From JAWPMT01 sp965267435 (GTDB lineage: Bacteria > Bacteroidota > Bacteroidia > Cytophagales > Cyclobacteriaceae), in NCBI GenBank assembly GCA_965267435.1, contig OZ253960.1, forward strand, positions 6,634,001 to 6,698,000: a DNA stretch of 64,000 nt. Direction: 5' to 3'. This document shows, in pieces, positions 36,185-44,927 of this stretch. The position numbers were made by a program, and so were the translations under genes. Numbering within the stretch: position 1 is the first letter of the stretch; the number at the start of each line of letters is the position of its first letter. The notes below the pieces were generated by a model, which was not told the DNA's origin, did not search any database, and worked only from the letters and a program-made list of their open reading frames with translations.

Positions 36185-36344
36185 CTCCTTGGGATTAACA
36201 GGTACTCGGTTTTTGCAAATTTCCGCACCTGCAGTGGAAATTAAAATGACCTAACTCATTGGGAGTGACCTGCGAAGCGGAAAATCAAATCTCTATGTGA
36301 TGAAGGTTACCTCTGTGACGCGATGGTAGTAGTATATTTCCTCC

Positions 36345-37418
36345 ATGCTTGACGGACCCATGAACATTGCACCCCTCCATTCACATCGCCAGATGATCCA
36401 TCAGTATGTGGCGATAGGCATCGTTTTGGCCCTGATCTATTCCACGATCGAATACCTGGCCAAGGCAGGTAGTACATTTCCTGAACCACTCCTTCCGTTG
36501 CTCATCAGAGGAGGATGTGCGGGCATTCTGATTGCCAGCTCTGCAGCCATCATTGAGATTTTGGCAATTAACTTCTTTCGACAAAGGACTTTCTCTCACG
36601 TGGTCTTTTTCAGGTCGGTTGCTTATACTTTCATTATAACGTTCTGGCTCATTCCGATCAATGGCCTTTGGGAAATGATCGGCCGAGATCAGGGATTTTT
36701 CGAAGGCATAAAGATGTACCTCGGAAGTGAAGGATACCGGATGAATTTGATTGTAATTTTTGTGCTATTGATTGTCATCTTCGGGATCAAGCAAATCAAT
36801 AGCCTGCACAAGAAAGGCGAGTTGTGGAGATTCATCACCGGCAGGTATCATCATCCGATGGAAGTGCTTCGGATGTTCTGCTTTATCGACCTGAAGTCTT
36901 CGACGACCATTGCCGAGAAGTTGGGGCACTTGAAGTTCGGGTCCTTTCTCAAGGATTACTATTCGGACATTACTGAGTCACTGAAGCAAACAGACGCCGA
37001 GATCTATCAATATGTGGGAGATGAGATCATTCTGATGTGGAACTACAAAAGGGGCATAAAAAAGTCCAATGCCATTGAGTGCTTTTTCAAGATGCGAGAC
37101 GTCATGACCAGGCTCAGAGAAAAGTACATGAACAAATATGGCGTGGTGCCGGAGTTCAAAGCGGGACTGCATGGAGGAAAAGTAATAGTCACATGGGTGG
37201 GGGAGTTGAAGAAGGAAATCGTATATGTCGGCGATGTGCTAAACACCACTTCAAGAATACAGGAGCAATGCAAGTTGCTGAACAAGGACTTTCTTGTGAG
37301 TGAGGAATTGATGGATCGATTTTCACCGCCAGCCAAATTCAAATCTGAGTTTATTAAGGAAGTGGAACTGAGGGGCAAATCACAAACACTGGGTGTTTGC
37401 AGTTTGGAGTTGGTGTAA
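36345..37418 (+). CDS. membrane class III adenylate/guanylate cyclase
   Basis: 357 aa. Four transmembrane helices in residues 15-155 (YVAIGIVLALIYSTIEYL through LIVIFVLLIVIFGI). The C-terminal cyclase domain carries MFCFIDLKSSTTIAEKLGHLKFGSFLKDYY (first metal Asp), IYQYVGDEIILMW (second metal Asp) and FKAGLHGGKVIVTWVGELKKEIVYVGDVLNTTSRIQEQC. The key acidic residues appear intact, so it likely makes a cyclic nucleotide. A Crp-like protein is encoded at 44319 but there is no evidence the two are linked. Confidence 0.88.
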   Translation: MLDGPMNIAPLHSHRQMIHQYVAIGIVLALIYSTIEYLAKAGSTFPEPLLPLLIRGGCAGILIASSAAIIEILAINFFRQRTFSHVVFFRSVAYTFIITFWLIPINGLWEMIGRDQGFFEGIKMYLGSEGYRMNLIVIFVLLIVIFGIKQINSLHKKGELWRFITGRYHHPMEVLRMFCFIDLKSSTTIAEKLGHLKFGSFLKDYYSDITESLKQTDAEIYQYVGDEIILMWNYKRGIKKSNAIECFFKMRDVMTRLREKYMNKYGVVPEFKAGLHGGKVIVTWVGELKKEIVYVGDVLNTTSRIQEQCKLLNKDFLVSEELMDRFSPPAKFKSEFIKEVELRGKSQTLGVCSLELV

Positions 37419-37445
37419 TGGGAGGCATCATCCTTAATTGAATCC

Positions 37446-37739
37446 TCATTCGGTCAAGTGAAAGATTTGGGAAATACCTGACCACACTATAGACCCGATC
37501 ACAAACAGGATGAAAAGGATCAGAATTACGATCTTTCCCTTCACATAGCCCTGATTGGGGTCATCCATGAATTCGTCAAATTTTTCCTTGAGGTCTACCC
37601 CAGTGGAGGATGGTTGGGCAGGTCGGGGATTCCTTCTTCTCTTTCTTCGCTTTACCAGGTTGACAATGATGATCACTATCACCGCTATGGGTACTGTGAA
37701 TATCAGGAAGACGACGATATAGAAGAAGGCAGTCATCAT
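37446..37739 (-). CDS. small two-helix membrane protein
   Basis: About 97 aa from the ATG at 37739 (an alternative ATG is one codon later). An N-terminal helix (FFYIVVFLIFTVPIAVIVIIIV) is followed by a basic stretch (KRRKRRR), a soluble linker and a C-terminal helix (IVILILFILFVIGSIVWSGI). No family recognised. The stop of the DUF6624 gene lies 20 bp upstream, so the two are probably co-transcribed. Confidence 0.68.
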   Translation of the reverse strand: MMTAFFYIVVFLIFTVPIAVIVIIIVNLVKRRKRRRNPRPAQPSSTGVDLKEKFDEFMDDPNQGYVKGKIVILILFILFVIGSIVWSGISQIFHLTE

Positions 37740-37759
37740 GGTTCCAACCCCTCCATTAT

Positions 37760-38680
37760 CTATTTTTCTTTTTGAGCTACTGTCCAGGTGATGCCCCACC
37801 TTTTCACGTACTCTTCGATTGGTCCGAGGCCGACTTCCTTTCGCCTTTGATTCACGTACTCCGGCTCCCAGATTTCATAGACTGTTTGCTTACCGGTCTC
37901 GGGGTCCATGGAGATCTGCGAGCCATAGGTCTGGGGCTTGCCATTTCTCATTTGGATGCGATCCTCCAGTAGTGCCAAATGCCTACCGCTGGATTCGCCC
38001 TCCAGCACGGAGGCCTTCAACATCGGCAAGTACTTTTCTTGTACTTCGAGTGGGGCGTGTTGAATAACCAACCATAGTGTCATGTTTGCTTGCCCGCCGA
38101 CCACACTCGTGCCTACCCAACCTTTTTCTTCGATGATCGCTAATACCTCCGTCTCATTGATACTATCCTCCTGCGCCATTAGGGACCAGAAATACATCAT
38201 CTCCTCCGAGTCCCGGCCAAACTTCTCCTCGGCATCGCGATAAAGTTGGCGGAGTGTTTGGTCCCTCACATAGATCCGATCGAGCTGGGCCTTCAGGGGC
38301 TTGTCAAAATCCTTTTCGTAAAAGTCCAGGTTGGCCTGTACTTTGGCCAGCACTTCATTCCACCCTTCCACGGAATGCAGGGAGGTCAAGTCTTTATCCC
38401 TCTTGATGTGTTTCAGATTTCTCCATCCTTTATCAGCAGAGAGTTGCAGATACTTTATCGATTGAATGGTGTCGCCCGACAGGGCCCAGGAACAGGCGGC
38501 GTTGTAGTATTGGCCGAAACTCCCCTCTTGCACGGCGAAGGCCTGGTCGTAGGTTTTTGCTGATTCGTGGTACTCCTTTTCGTCATACAAGGCATCTCCT
38601 TTTTGAATGAGCTCCTCGAAAGATTGGGACTGAAGTGAGAAGGTGGACAGGGCGACAATAAACGTAAGCAGTAGTCTCAT
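37760..38680 (-). CDS. exported TPR/DUF6624-type protein
   Basis: 306 aa with a signal peptide (1-18). A TPR-like helical region spans residues 20-110 (GDALYDEKEYHESAKTYDQAFAV, QYYNAACSWALSGDTIQSIKYL). A second domain from 130 contains VRDQTLRQLYRDAEEKFG and VVGGQANMTLWLVIQHAPLEVQEKYLPML, matching DUF6624. Function unknown; periplasmic. Confidence 0.78.
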   Translation of the reverse strand: MRLLLTFIVALSTFSLQSQSFEELIQKGDALYDEKEYHESAKTYDQAFAVQEGSFGQYYNAACSWALSGDTIQSIKYLQLSADKGWRNLKHIKRDKDLTSLHSVEGWNEVLAKVQANLDFYEKDFDKPLKAQLDRIYVRDQTLRQLYRDAEEKFGRDSEEMMYFWSLMAQEDSINETEVLAIIEEKGWVGTSVVGGQANMTLWLVIQHAPLEVQEKYLPMLKASVLEGESSGRHLALLEDRIQMRNGKPQTYGSQISMDPETGKQTVYEIWEPEYVNQRRKEVGLGPIEEYVKRWGITWTVAQKEK

Positions 38681-38785
38681 GGGGTTTATTGATGATTCAG
38701 AAGCGCTCGCTAAAATAGTGGACTTAGCCGGATGTAGGCAAGTACTGGCCTCCGAGGTTTCCGAAATACACCAGCCGGCATATCT

Positions 38786-40351
38786 TCAGAAAAGCGTTTG
38801 GTTGATCAATGCAACAGTAAAAAGCGATAGCAAAAACCATCCAATGAATCCCTGGATGACGCAGATGTACCTGGGCACACCTGTGGTTGGAATGTTGCCG
38901 AAACCGAGTGTTACGAACGCGTTTAAACTGAGCACAACAGAATTAAGCATGTGCTTGACAGCGACGAACGAGGCCTTTTTGAACCCTTGTTCCTTCCATT
39001 GCTTCCTGTCCAGCTCAAACTCGTCCCACTCGGAGGGGAAGAAGAAGTAAAACAAGGAAAAGAAGATCAGCAGGTAGAAGGAAATAACGATAGCCTTGAT
39101 AGGCTGCGTACCATGTTCGGTATAAAGTTTCAGTAGTTGGTGCAGTTTCGATTTGAGGAAGTTCTTGAGCGTCCTGTCCTTTTTGTACAGCGCCTTCAGT
39201 CTTCTCCCTTCGAGTTCCTTCATTTCGACGTACACGGCATTTGCATCATCGACCCTTCCCTGCACTTTGAATATTGTATAGATCCGATAGTAATTGGCCA
39301 GAAGATTATCGAAGTGCCTTTTGGACAGAAGCTCACGTGAGGAGCTGCCGAAATAGAATTGTGGTACCCACTCCTCTCCGAGAAAATTCATCTGATCATA
39401 GTAGTCCTCCAATTCTGCTCTGTTCAACATCCCATCTTCGAGACTGTGCCAGTAGAGATTGGCCAGTCGGTGCCCTGCCAGGTCATTCCAGTGCACTGAG
39501 GCATTGAATCCTGGGAAGGAGAATTCTCTCGAATCGAAGTAGTCGATCTCGTTGCCGGTCATTGTAAGGAATTGACTCTTCCCAGTCAGCCGAAACAGTC
39601 CTTGGATGGTGTTGTTGTTGATAGAAATGTCTTCTCCGTCGGGGAAAGCACAACTGACAATATCATATGGGCCGTGTCCATTGAAGGTATTGCCGCGGAA
39701 GTATATCTCCGTTGCCTTGAGCACCTCAATGGAGTTGTTCGTAGGTTGGACCTCATAAAATAGGGAGGAGTCGCTCACAGTTATCGTGGGTTTTGGAATA
39801 TTGATCACGTTGTTGGTCATGAACAAGTCTGAGGCGTCCACGTCTATGAAAATGCTCTGGAAATGAGAATTGTCAATCTCAACAAGCATGTCAATCTCAT
39901 CGCCATAGGAGATGAATTTTCCAAATGTTGATCCTTTGATGATCAATAGCTCGTGGGTATTGAAGTCAAAGTAAATGGTGTGGCACTTCAGATTTCTAAA
40001 AATAGTGTGAGACTTGAATGTGCAATCTGAAAAGATCAAACTGTCCTGGAAATTGAAATCCGATAGAATAAAATCTGGGGGAAATGAGCAACTCACAAAC
40101 CGGGTTTTGGCTTCGATAACATACCTGCCCTCCTCGTCTCTGGGCAGATCGAGCGCCAATTCATGAGGAGGTACTATGTCCATTGGGCCAATTATCGGAT
40201 CCACCGATTGACCTTTGGTATAGACAATGGTTTGGTCAGCAATCAGTATCTCACCGTCCTTTGGTGTCTGTGTTAGTGCTGATTCTATGGTGATTTGTGC
40301 TGTCACCTGGGAGCAAGCCAAAGTCAATAGCACGAAAGCGAGTTTTTTCAT
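38786..40351 (-). CDS. potassium-channel-like pore behind a secreted beta-helix-like domain
   Basis: 521 aa. A signal peptide (1-18) is followed by about 370 residues of short beta repeats (FILSDFNFQDSLIFSDCTFKSHTIFRNLKCHTI style), as in pentapeptide or right-handed beta-helix proteins. The C-terminus has two transmembrane helices (AIVISFYLLIFFSLFYFFF and YICVIQGFIGWFLLSLFTVALI). Between them lies a pore loop with the filter-like sequence TLGFGNIPTTG (Thr481-Gly485), close to the TVGYG of potassium channels. No RCK or cyclic-nucleotide domain. It is probably an ion channel with a large extracytoplasmic sensor. Ion specificity is inferred. Confidence 0.7.
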   Translation of the reverse strand: MKKLAFVLLTLACSQVTAQITIESALTQTPKDGEILIADQTIVYTKGQSVDPIIGPMDIVPPHELALDLPRDEEGRYVIEAKTRFVSCSFPPDFILSDFNFQDSLIFSDCTFKSHTIFRNLKCHTIYFDFNTHELLIIKGSTFGKFISYGDEIDMLVEIDNSHFQSIFIDVDASDLFMTNNVINIPKPTITVSDSSLFYEVQPTNNSIEVLKATEIYFRGNTFNGHGPYDIVSCAFPDGEDISINNNTIQGLFRLTGKSQFLTMTGNEIDYFDSREFSFPGFNASVHWNDLAGHRLANLYWHSLEDGMLNRAELEDYYDQMNFLGEEWVPQFYFGSSSRELLSKRHFDNLLANYYRIYTIFKVQGRVDDANAVYVEMKELEGRRLKALYKKDRTLKNFLKSKLHQLLKLYTEHGTQPIKAIVISFYLLIFFSLFYFFFPSEWDEFELDRKQWKEQGFKKASFVAVKHMLNSVVLSLNAFVTLGFGNIPTTGVPRYICVIQGFIGWFLLSLFTVALINQTLF

Positions 40352-40488
40352 GGACGATCGGTCTGAGAAGCTATGGTGTCAGCGGGAATAATGGCGACTT
40401 GCCACCATTCAATGCTTGACACCAGCCAATTATGTCCAATATACTGTAACTGAGGCGAATGGGAGGAGCAGCGTCTGATACAAACGCT

Positions 40489-41430
40489 CTACTTCAACCA
40501 AACCGGCTTCGTCTCCGAATTATGATCGTGGCCGATGATGTCCCGATATAGTTCAGGTCTCCGAGCATTGCGGTAGCGAAATCCTCCGGCCAACTGGAGT
40601 TTGTCAGGTGTCAACGTCGCGATGGCCATATCATCCTCAAAACTCTTGATCTCGGTGAGCACTTCGCCGTAGGGGTCGAGGATCATGGAGTTTCCATTCT
40701 TCAGGTGTTCGCCGTCGTAGCCAATGGGGTTTGTGTAGACGTAGTAAACGCCATTATCGTAGGCTCTGGCCGGCAGCCATCGCATAAGCCAGCCTCGTCC
40801 TTTGGGTCCATCGAATTCCATTCGAAGAGGTACTGGGTCTTCCTTGCGGTTTTGCCACAGCGTATCGTCCACGTATCCTCTTCCGGGCATCGCAGAGGGC
40901 GTGCAGCAGGTGACATGCGGCGCGAAAATGATATCGGCACCAAGAAGACTGGTGGCGCGCACGTTTTCAATGATGTTGTTGTCGTAGCAGATCAATATAC
41001 CGCAGGTCCAGCCTTTGAGGTTGAAGGTGACATACTCTTCACCAGGCGACATGTATTGGCTGATAAAGGGGTGGAGCTTCCGGTACTTCGCCACGAGTCC
41101 GGAGGGGTCTACACAGATGTAGGTATTGTAGATCTTATCTCCCTCTATTTCGACGAGCCCGGCCAGAATCGGTATGTCATGTTTGGCTGAGATCTCAATA
41201 AGCCTTTCGGTACTCTTCCCTTCTGGTATAGTCTCCGCCAACTCAACTACTTGCTCCCTACTCAAGTTTTTGAAGAAGGTGTATGCTGTGATCGACATCT
41301 CATGGAAGCTGATCACGTCAGCGCCCCGCTGCTTCGCTTCAGCGGTCAGGCGCTCGATAACCGATAGGTTGTAGGCTTTGTCGCCGTCTTTCGGCTCAAA
41401 CTGCGCGACGGCTATTTTTAGGTTTTGCAT
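40489..41430 (-). CDS. nitrilase-superfamily carbon-nitrogen hydrolase
   Basis: 313 aa. The catalytic triad is visible: Glu44 (ISFHEMSI), Lys118 (KYRKLHPF) and Cys148 (CGILICYDNN). No signal peptide, so cytosolic. Members hydrolyse amides or nitriles, or make N-carbamoyl compounds. The longer loop with CCTPSAMPGRGYVDDTLW and the C-terminal YRDIIGHDH recall the aliphatic-amide branch of putative hydrolases. It is the last ordinary chromosomal gene before the cassette array. Confidence 0.88.
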   Translation of the reverse strand: MQNLKIAVAQFEPKDGDKAYNLSVIERLTAEAKQRGADVISFHEMSITAYTFFKNLSREQVVELAETIPEGKSTERLIEISAKHDIPILAGLVEIEGDKIYNTYICVDPSGLVAKYRKLHPFISQYMSPGEEYVTFNLKGWTCGILICYDNNIIENVRATSLLGADIIFAPHVTCCTPSAMPGRGYVDDTLWQNRKEDPVPLRMEFDGPKGRGWLMRWLPARAYDNGVYYVYTNPIGYDGEHLKNGNSMILDPYGEVLTEIKSFEDDMAIATLTPDKLQLAGGFRYRNARRPELYRDIIGHDHNSETKPVWLK

Positions 41431-41556
41431 AATGGCTGTTCTCCATTTGCAATATCAGAACGCGTCGTACGAGTTCCAAAACTGTTGTTCGAAGAATGGC
41501 TAAACCGGCCTACAGTTTCCTTAGACTTACGATCTCCATCCAAGGAATTGGCTATT

Positions 41557-41776
41557 AGATAACACCGAAGCATGTGGCTGTTCGACCACGCTTCTAAACA
41601 TCCATGAAGTTTAATGACGATGCCAGGTGCCCGTAAAAGGAACAACTCTGAAGGAGTCCGATTCTATGCAAGTCAGATTCTAAATCTCCAGAATCTATCA
41701 ATACTGAGGAATGACCGATGAAGTGAATCCATTTCAAATATCCATACCGGCGCAAGCCACATGCTGCCTGTTATCA
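41557..41776 (-). repeat. attC-like site 1 (220 bp), left end of the cassette array
   Basis: Outer arms GATAAC (41558-41563) and GTTATC (41770-41775) with inner arms AGCATGTGGCT (41569-41579) and AGCCACATGCT (41755-41765), an exact 11-bp match. The spacers between arms are 5 and 4 nt, giving an extra unpaired base as in integron attC sites. It follows the 3' end of the gene at 41781-42260. The central body differs from sites 5-11. Confidence 0.75.
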
Positions 41777-41780
41777 GTAG

Positions 41781-42260
41781 TTACTCGGTTAATACTATTT
41801 CGTGCTCGGAGATAATTCTATCCAGTTCTTCGTCAAATGTTGTTGTGAAAGTCTTCTTGAATCGGAAATACGCCGCCTGCCCAGCGGGACTGTTAGTTAG
41901 CAGTTCAACAATGATTACCTGATACCTGTTCCAGAGTTCAGGATCTACAAATCCGTTCACATAGTTATAATACGCTGTCTCGAATATCAGGAAGTTGATA
42001 TACTGCTGCCATATCAGTTGTTCCGTTTCGGAACTTGTTAGTGGAATGGAGTCAAGAATTTTTCCGTTCGCTTCGGCAATAACCGCCGAGTTCATCATCG
42101 ATGTTAAGTACGTTATGTCGTTCGTTGCGATGGATTGCCTAATCGAAGCCCGGGTTGCTTTAGTGTTCTGGTTAATCTCGACTCCAATGAAGATTAATGA
42201 CATGACTACTGCTATCATCCCCAACACTTGTGATATGTCAACTAGTTTCTGAAGTCTCAT
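41781..42260 (-). CDS. cassette gene: single-helix membrane protein, unknown
   Basis: 159 aa. One N-terminal transmembrane helix (VLGMIAVVMSLIFIGVEINQNTKATRASIRQ) precedes a cytosolic or periplasmic helical domain. The EINQNTKATRAS motif is frequent in small uncharacterised marine bacterial proteins. The gene is a complete cassette: GTTATCAGTA (41770-41779) and TACTGATAAC (42271-42280) flank it and are exact complements. Confidence 0.78.
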   Translation of the reverse strand: MRLQKLVDISQVLGMIAVVMSLIFIGVEINQNTKATRASIRQSIATNDITYLTSMMNSAVIAEANGKILDSIPLTSSETEQLIWQQYINFLIFETAYYNYVNGFVDPELWNRYQVIIVELLTNSPAGQAAYFRFKKTFTTTFDEELDRIISEHEIVLTE

Positions 42261-42273
42261 TATCCCAAATTAC

Positions 42274-42328
42274 TGATAACTATTGGTGCAAAAAAGGCGT
42301 TTTAATACCTTTTTGAACAGTGTTATGC
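42274..42328 (-). repeat. attC-like site 2, short form (55 bp)
   Basis: TGATAAC at 42274-42280 and GTTATGC at 42322-42328 enclose a stem CAAAAAAGG/CCTTTTTG with a short loop. Its length is that of the shortest classical attC sites and a quarter of the other sites in this array. It lies between two minus-strand genes at the expected position. Confidence 0.6.
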
Positions 42329-42349
42329 TCTTTTTTTTAGTCCGTCATC

Positions 42350-43096
42350 TCAAAGGGATGGATATTCTTCAGCTATTACTTCTCTGATATATTCTGCTTC
42401 TCCTTGCATTCTTGAGTATGGGAGATTTAGCCTCTTAGTACAAAAAATCAAGTCGACAAGCAGATTTGCAAACTCTCTATTTTGAAGTAAGCCAGCATTA
42501 GTATCCCGAAAGGGAGATGGATTTCGTTTAGTTACCAAATCGGCACCTTCCTGATATGAGTCGATAACAGTCCTATCCATGTTTTTATTTAGGAAAGGTC
42601 TAAGTTGAGTATCAACAAATCGAACTTGTATTGCTTCAAACTGCAATAGCTTTTCCTGGTCCGCATTGAATTGAGCTAACTCTTTCCTCAATTCTTCAGA
42701 TCTAATAAAGTTCATATCACCTGAAATATTTAATGATACATATTTCGTAGTTGGTGTTGCGGAAAGCCAAAGCCATGTCAATTTATGCAAGTCAAGTTCT
42801 ATATCTTCCTTTGATGCACTTGCCTCTGGATTCCTCATCACATCGAGTAAGCGTTCTGCTGTGGCTATCACTTCATTCATGCGTCCACCTCCATATTCAA
42901 TCATGAATTCATAATATTCCATTTCTGATAGTATCTCCTCAACTGCCCGCAACTCTCTTTTGGCGTTTTCCTTTTCATCCATGTAGGAAGAAACAGAGAA
43001 AGCAAAAAGGATGCAGATGAATCCAATCAATGTTAATCCAACACCAAGTGAGAGGAGTTTCATGAAACTATTTTTACCATGTGTTTTTTCATTCAT
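42350..43096 (-). CDS. cassette gene: membrane protein of unknown function
   Basis: 248 aa. One transmembrane helix (LLSLGVGLTLIGFICILFAFSVSSYM) is followed by a helical extracytoplasmic domain with ENAKRELRAVEEILSEMEYYEFM and FRDTNAGLLQNREFANLLVDLIFC. The layout recalls DUF6090-like Bacteroidota proteins, but I am not certain. Flanked by sites 2 and 3, whose cores (GTTATGCTC and GCTGATAAC) match only in GTTA, so this cassette's ends have been reshuffled or decayed. Confidence 0.72.
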   Translation of the reverse strand: MNEKTHGKNSFMKLLSLGVGLTLIGFICILFAFSVSSYMDEKENAKRELRAVEEILSEMEYYEFMIEYGGGRMNEVIATAERLLDVMRNPEASASKEDIELDLHKLTWLWLSATPTTKYVSLNISGDMNFIRSEELRKELAQFNADQEKLLQFEAIQVRFVDTQLRPFLNKNMDRTVIDSYQEGADLVTKRNPSPFRDTNAGLLQNREFANLLVDLIFCTKRLNLPYSRMQGEAEYIREVIAEEYPSL

Positions 43097-43182
43097 CGCG
43101 CATTGAGTTTAGTGCTTGACAGTCAATAAAGAATGAACTAAAATATCTTAGATTCCAAAAAATATTACTCTTTGAATACATT

Positions 43183-43301
43183 GCTGATAACGCTACAGTT
43201 ATGCGGCGCCTGCTCGAGATCCGTCGCCAGATGCTATAGCCGCCGAAGACCGGCATAGGCAGGTAACTCAGTTGGCTTATGGATGATAGTGTTTGTTAGC
43301 C
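43183..43301 (-). repeat. attC-like site 3, degenerate (about 117 bp)
   Basis: GCTGATAACGCTACAG at the left (43183) matches the left core of sites 9-11 almost exactly, and GTTAGCC at 43295 closes it, preceded by GATAGTGTTTGTTAG. The inner arms pair poorly and the conserved 226-bp body is missing. Probably a decayed or internally deleted site. Confidence 0.55.
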
Positions 43302-43308
43302 TCTTTTT

Positions 43309-44220
43309 TCATCGAATTGTTGTACTTGTTAAGCTATTCATGTCTCGAGTATCAATAGCATAGAAGGCACTAAGTATTTCACCAAATTTCTCCGGATTGT
43401 GAATCCAGCCAATATGTCCGCAATCTTCAATTACATGAAATTCCGCTGTCGGATACCTTGTATAGACCTCATTCTTACTCTCTCCATAAATATCTCCATC
43501 TCCGTAAGTCACGATGATTGGAAAATTGGACTGGGTCATTGGCTTCAGTTTTTTATACGAAACAATGTTTTTTCGGGTGATATTAACGGGGTCAGCGGTG
43601 ATGGTTCGCAGTTGTTCTTTATTGATTGAAATATCTGAGTAGTTCTTGTGGTAATTTTTCAACACAAGAAAAAAGACTTCCTGGTATGCGCTATCTGACC
43701 CCAGCATGCCCAGTAGGGAATTCCACCCCATTTTCATCCATTCTCCCCATGAGGCGTTCATTTTGTTGTATTTCATCACTTCTTTTTCGGTCTTTTCCCA
43801 GGTTGAATTTGTTCCCGAACTCGGACTACACAGAAATAGGCTTTTTATGTTCTCGGGTCTTTCCTCTGCATAGATTTGGGCGTATAATCCTCCCCATGAA
43901 TGTCCAAATAAATGGAAAGATTCAAGGTTGAAATGACAGGCAATCGAATCAATGTCCGAAACGTAATCTGCTATTGCGTACTCAGAATTAGGATTCAAAG
44001 AATGACCTGTCCCTCGTTGTTCGAAGGTGATCACCTGAAACTTATTATTCAGTTCCAAGGCCACTTCAGTCATTGGATCAGGCACTCCTGGGCCACCATG
44101 AAGAAGAATTACTGTTTCAGCATGCTCTTTAGGATAAATTGTGGTGTTCAAAGTCACCTCTCCATTTTGAACTTTGAGGTATTCAGTAGGTTGAGCGAAT
44201 AGGTTTTCTGATGGTAACAT
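43309..44220 (-). CDS. alpha/beta hydrolase (proline iminopeptidase-like)
   Basis: 303 aa. HGGPGVPDPMTE is the oxyanion motif of the proline-iminopeptidase branch, FEQRGTGHSLNP follows, and the nucleophile elbow is GHSWGGLYAQ (Ser). The catalytic His is in EDCGHIGWIHNPEKF, preceded by the Asp region VTYGDGDIYG. The N-terminus (MLPSENLFAQPTEYL) lacks a full signal peptide; the start could be further upstream. It lies within the eroded left part of the array and is larger than the typical cassette cargo. Confidence 0.85.
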   Translation of the reverse strand: MLPSENLFAQPTEYLKVQNGEVTLNTTIYPKEHAETVILLHGGPGVPDPMTEVALELNNKFQVITFEQRGTGHSLNPNSEYAIADYVSDIDSIACHFNLESFHLFGHSWGGLYAQIYAEERPENIKSLFLCSPSSGTNSTWEKTEKEVMKYNKMNASWGEWMKMGWNSLLGMLGSDSAYQEVFFLVLKNYHKNYSDISINKEQLRTITADPVNITRKNIVSYKKLKPMTQSNFPIIVTYGDGDIYGESKNEVYTRYPTAEFHVIEDCGHIGWIHNPEKFGEILSAFYAIDTRDMNSLTSTTIR

Positions 44221-44318
44221 GAGGATTAGAATTAAGCTTCTGATATTGTTTTCGAATCAATAATCCAAAGCTCAGGTCCATCAAAACCAAAAGCATTAAC
44301 AAATGATAAAATGCAAAC

Positions 44319-44885
44319 TCAGTCCCTGATTTCGCTCCTGAGCCTACTCAGTGAAATATTTGTAATTCCCAAGTAAGAAGCGATATAAGGGTGCGGAATT
44401 AAGTTCTCCAGGTTATGATACTCGCTCCTAAATCTTTTTAGTCTTTCCCTTGCGGTAAGGGAGGCAAGCCCAATTTCTTTGGAAACTTTCATTAGTAGTT
44501 CATTTTGAAGAACCCTAAAGGCAAAGTTCCTGACTTCTTCATTTTCGGATCGAAGGATTTCAAACTCTTTTGCGTCTACAACAGCGAGTTTAACGTTCGT
44601 TAGAGCTTGAAAGAATAGCTGAGAACGTCCTTCCTTGTTGCGAGCGACATGGGGTGTCAAAACAGAATTTGAGCAGAAAAAAGATATGGTAACTTCTACT
44701 CCTTGTGGATTAAGAATATAACTTCTGACAATACCATCCAGGACAAAGTATTCTTCATTGTTGTGTGCGCCTTTCTGAACAATTAATTCCTTTTTTCGAA
44801 TGTCCGAGGCCGTAGCCAGGTCCTCTATGGCCTTGATTGAACTTAAGGATATCGGATAAGTGGTTTTAATAATTTCAGAAAGCAT
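44319..44885 (-). CDS. Crp/Fnr-family transcriptional regulator
   Basis: 188 aa. The N-terminal cyclic-nucleotide-binding-like beta-roll (KKELIVQKGAHNNEEYFVLDGIVRSYILNPQGVEVTISFF) is followed by a dimerisation helix and a reduced HTH (ERLKRFRSEYHNLENLIPHPYIASYLGITNISLSRLRSEI). This is the common Bacteroidota subtype. No Cys cluster for Fe-S and no obvious cAMP-binding arginine motif. It sits between the hydrolase and the truncated site 4, so it may mark later insertion of chromosomal DNA into the array. Confidence 0.88.
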   Translation of the reverse strand: MLSEIIKTTYPISLSSIKAIEDLATASDIRKKELIVQKGAHNNEEYFVLDGIVRSYILNPQGVEVTISFFCSNSVLTPHVARNKEGRSQLFFQALTNVKLAVVDAKEFEILRSENEEVRNFAFRVLQNELLMKVSKEIGLASLTARERLKRFRSEYHNLENLIPHPYIASYLGITNISLSRLRSEIRD

Positions 44886-44927
44886 GTCTGGTCTTTTGGG
44901 GATCCAAATACTTATGGGAAAGAATTG

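Noticed and set aside
41418..41645. A 75-aa minus-strand frame between the nitrilase and the array
   Set aside because: It runs into attC-like site 1, has no good start region and no protein-like pattern.
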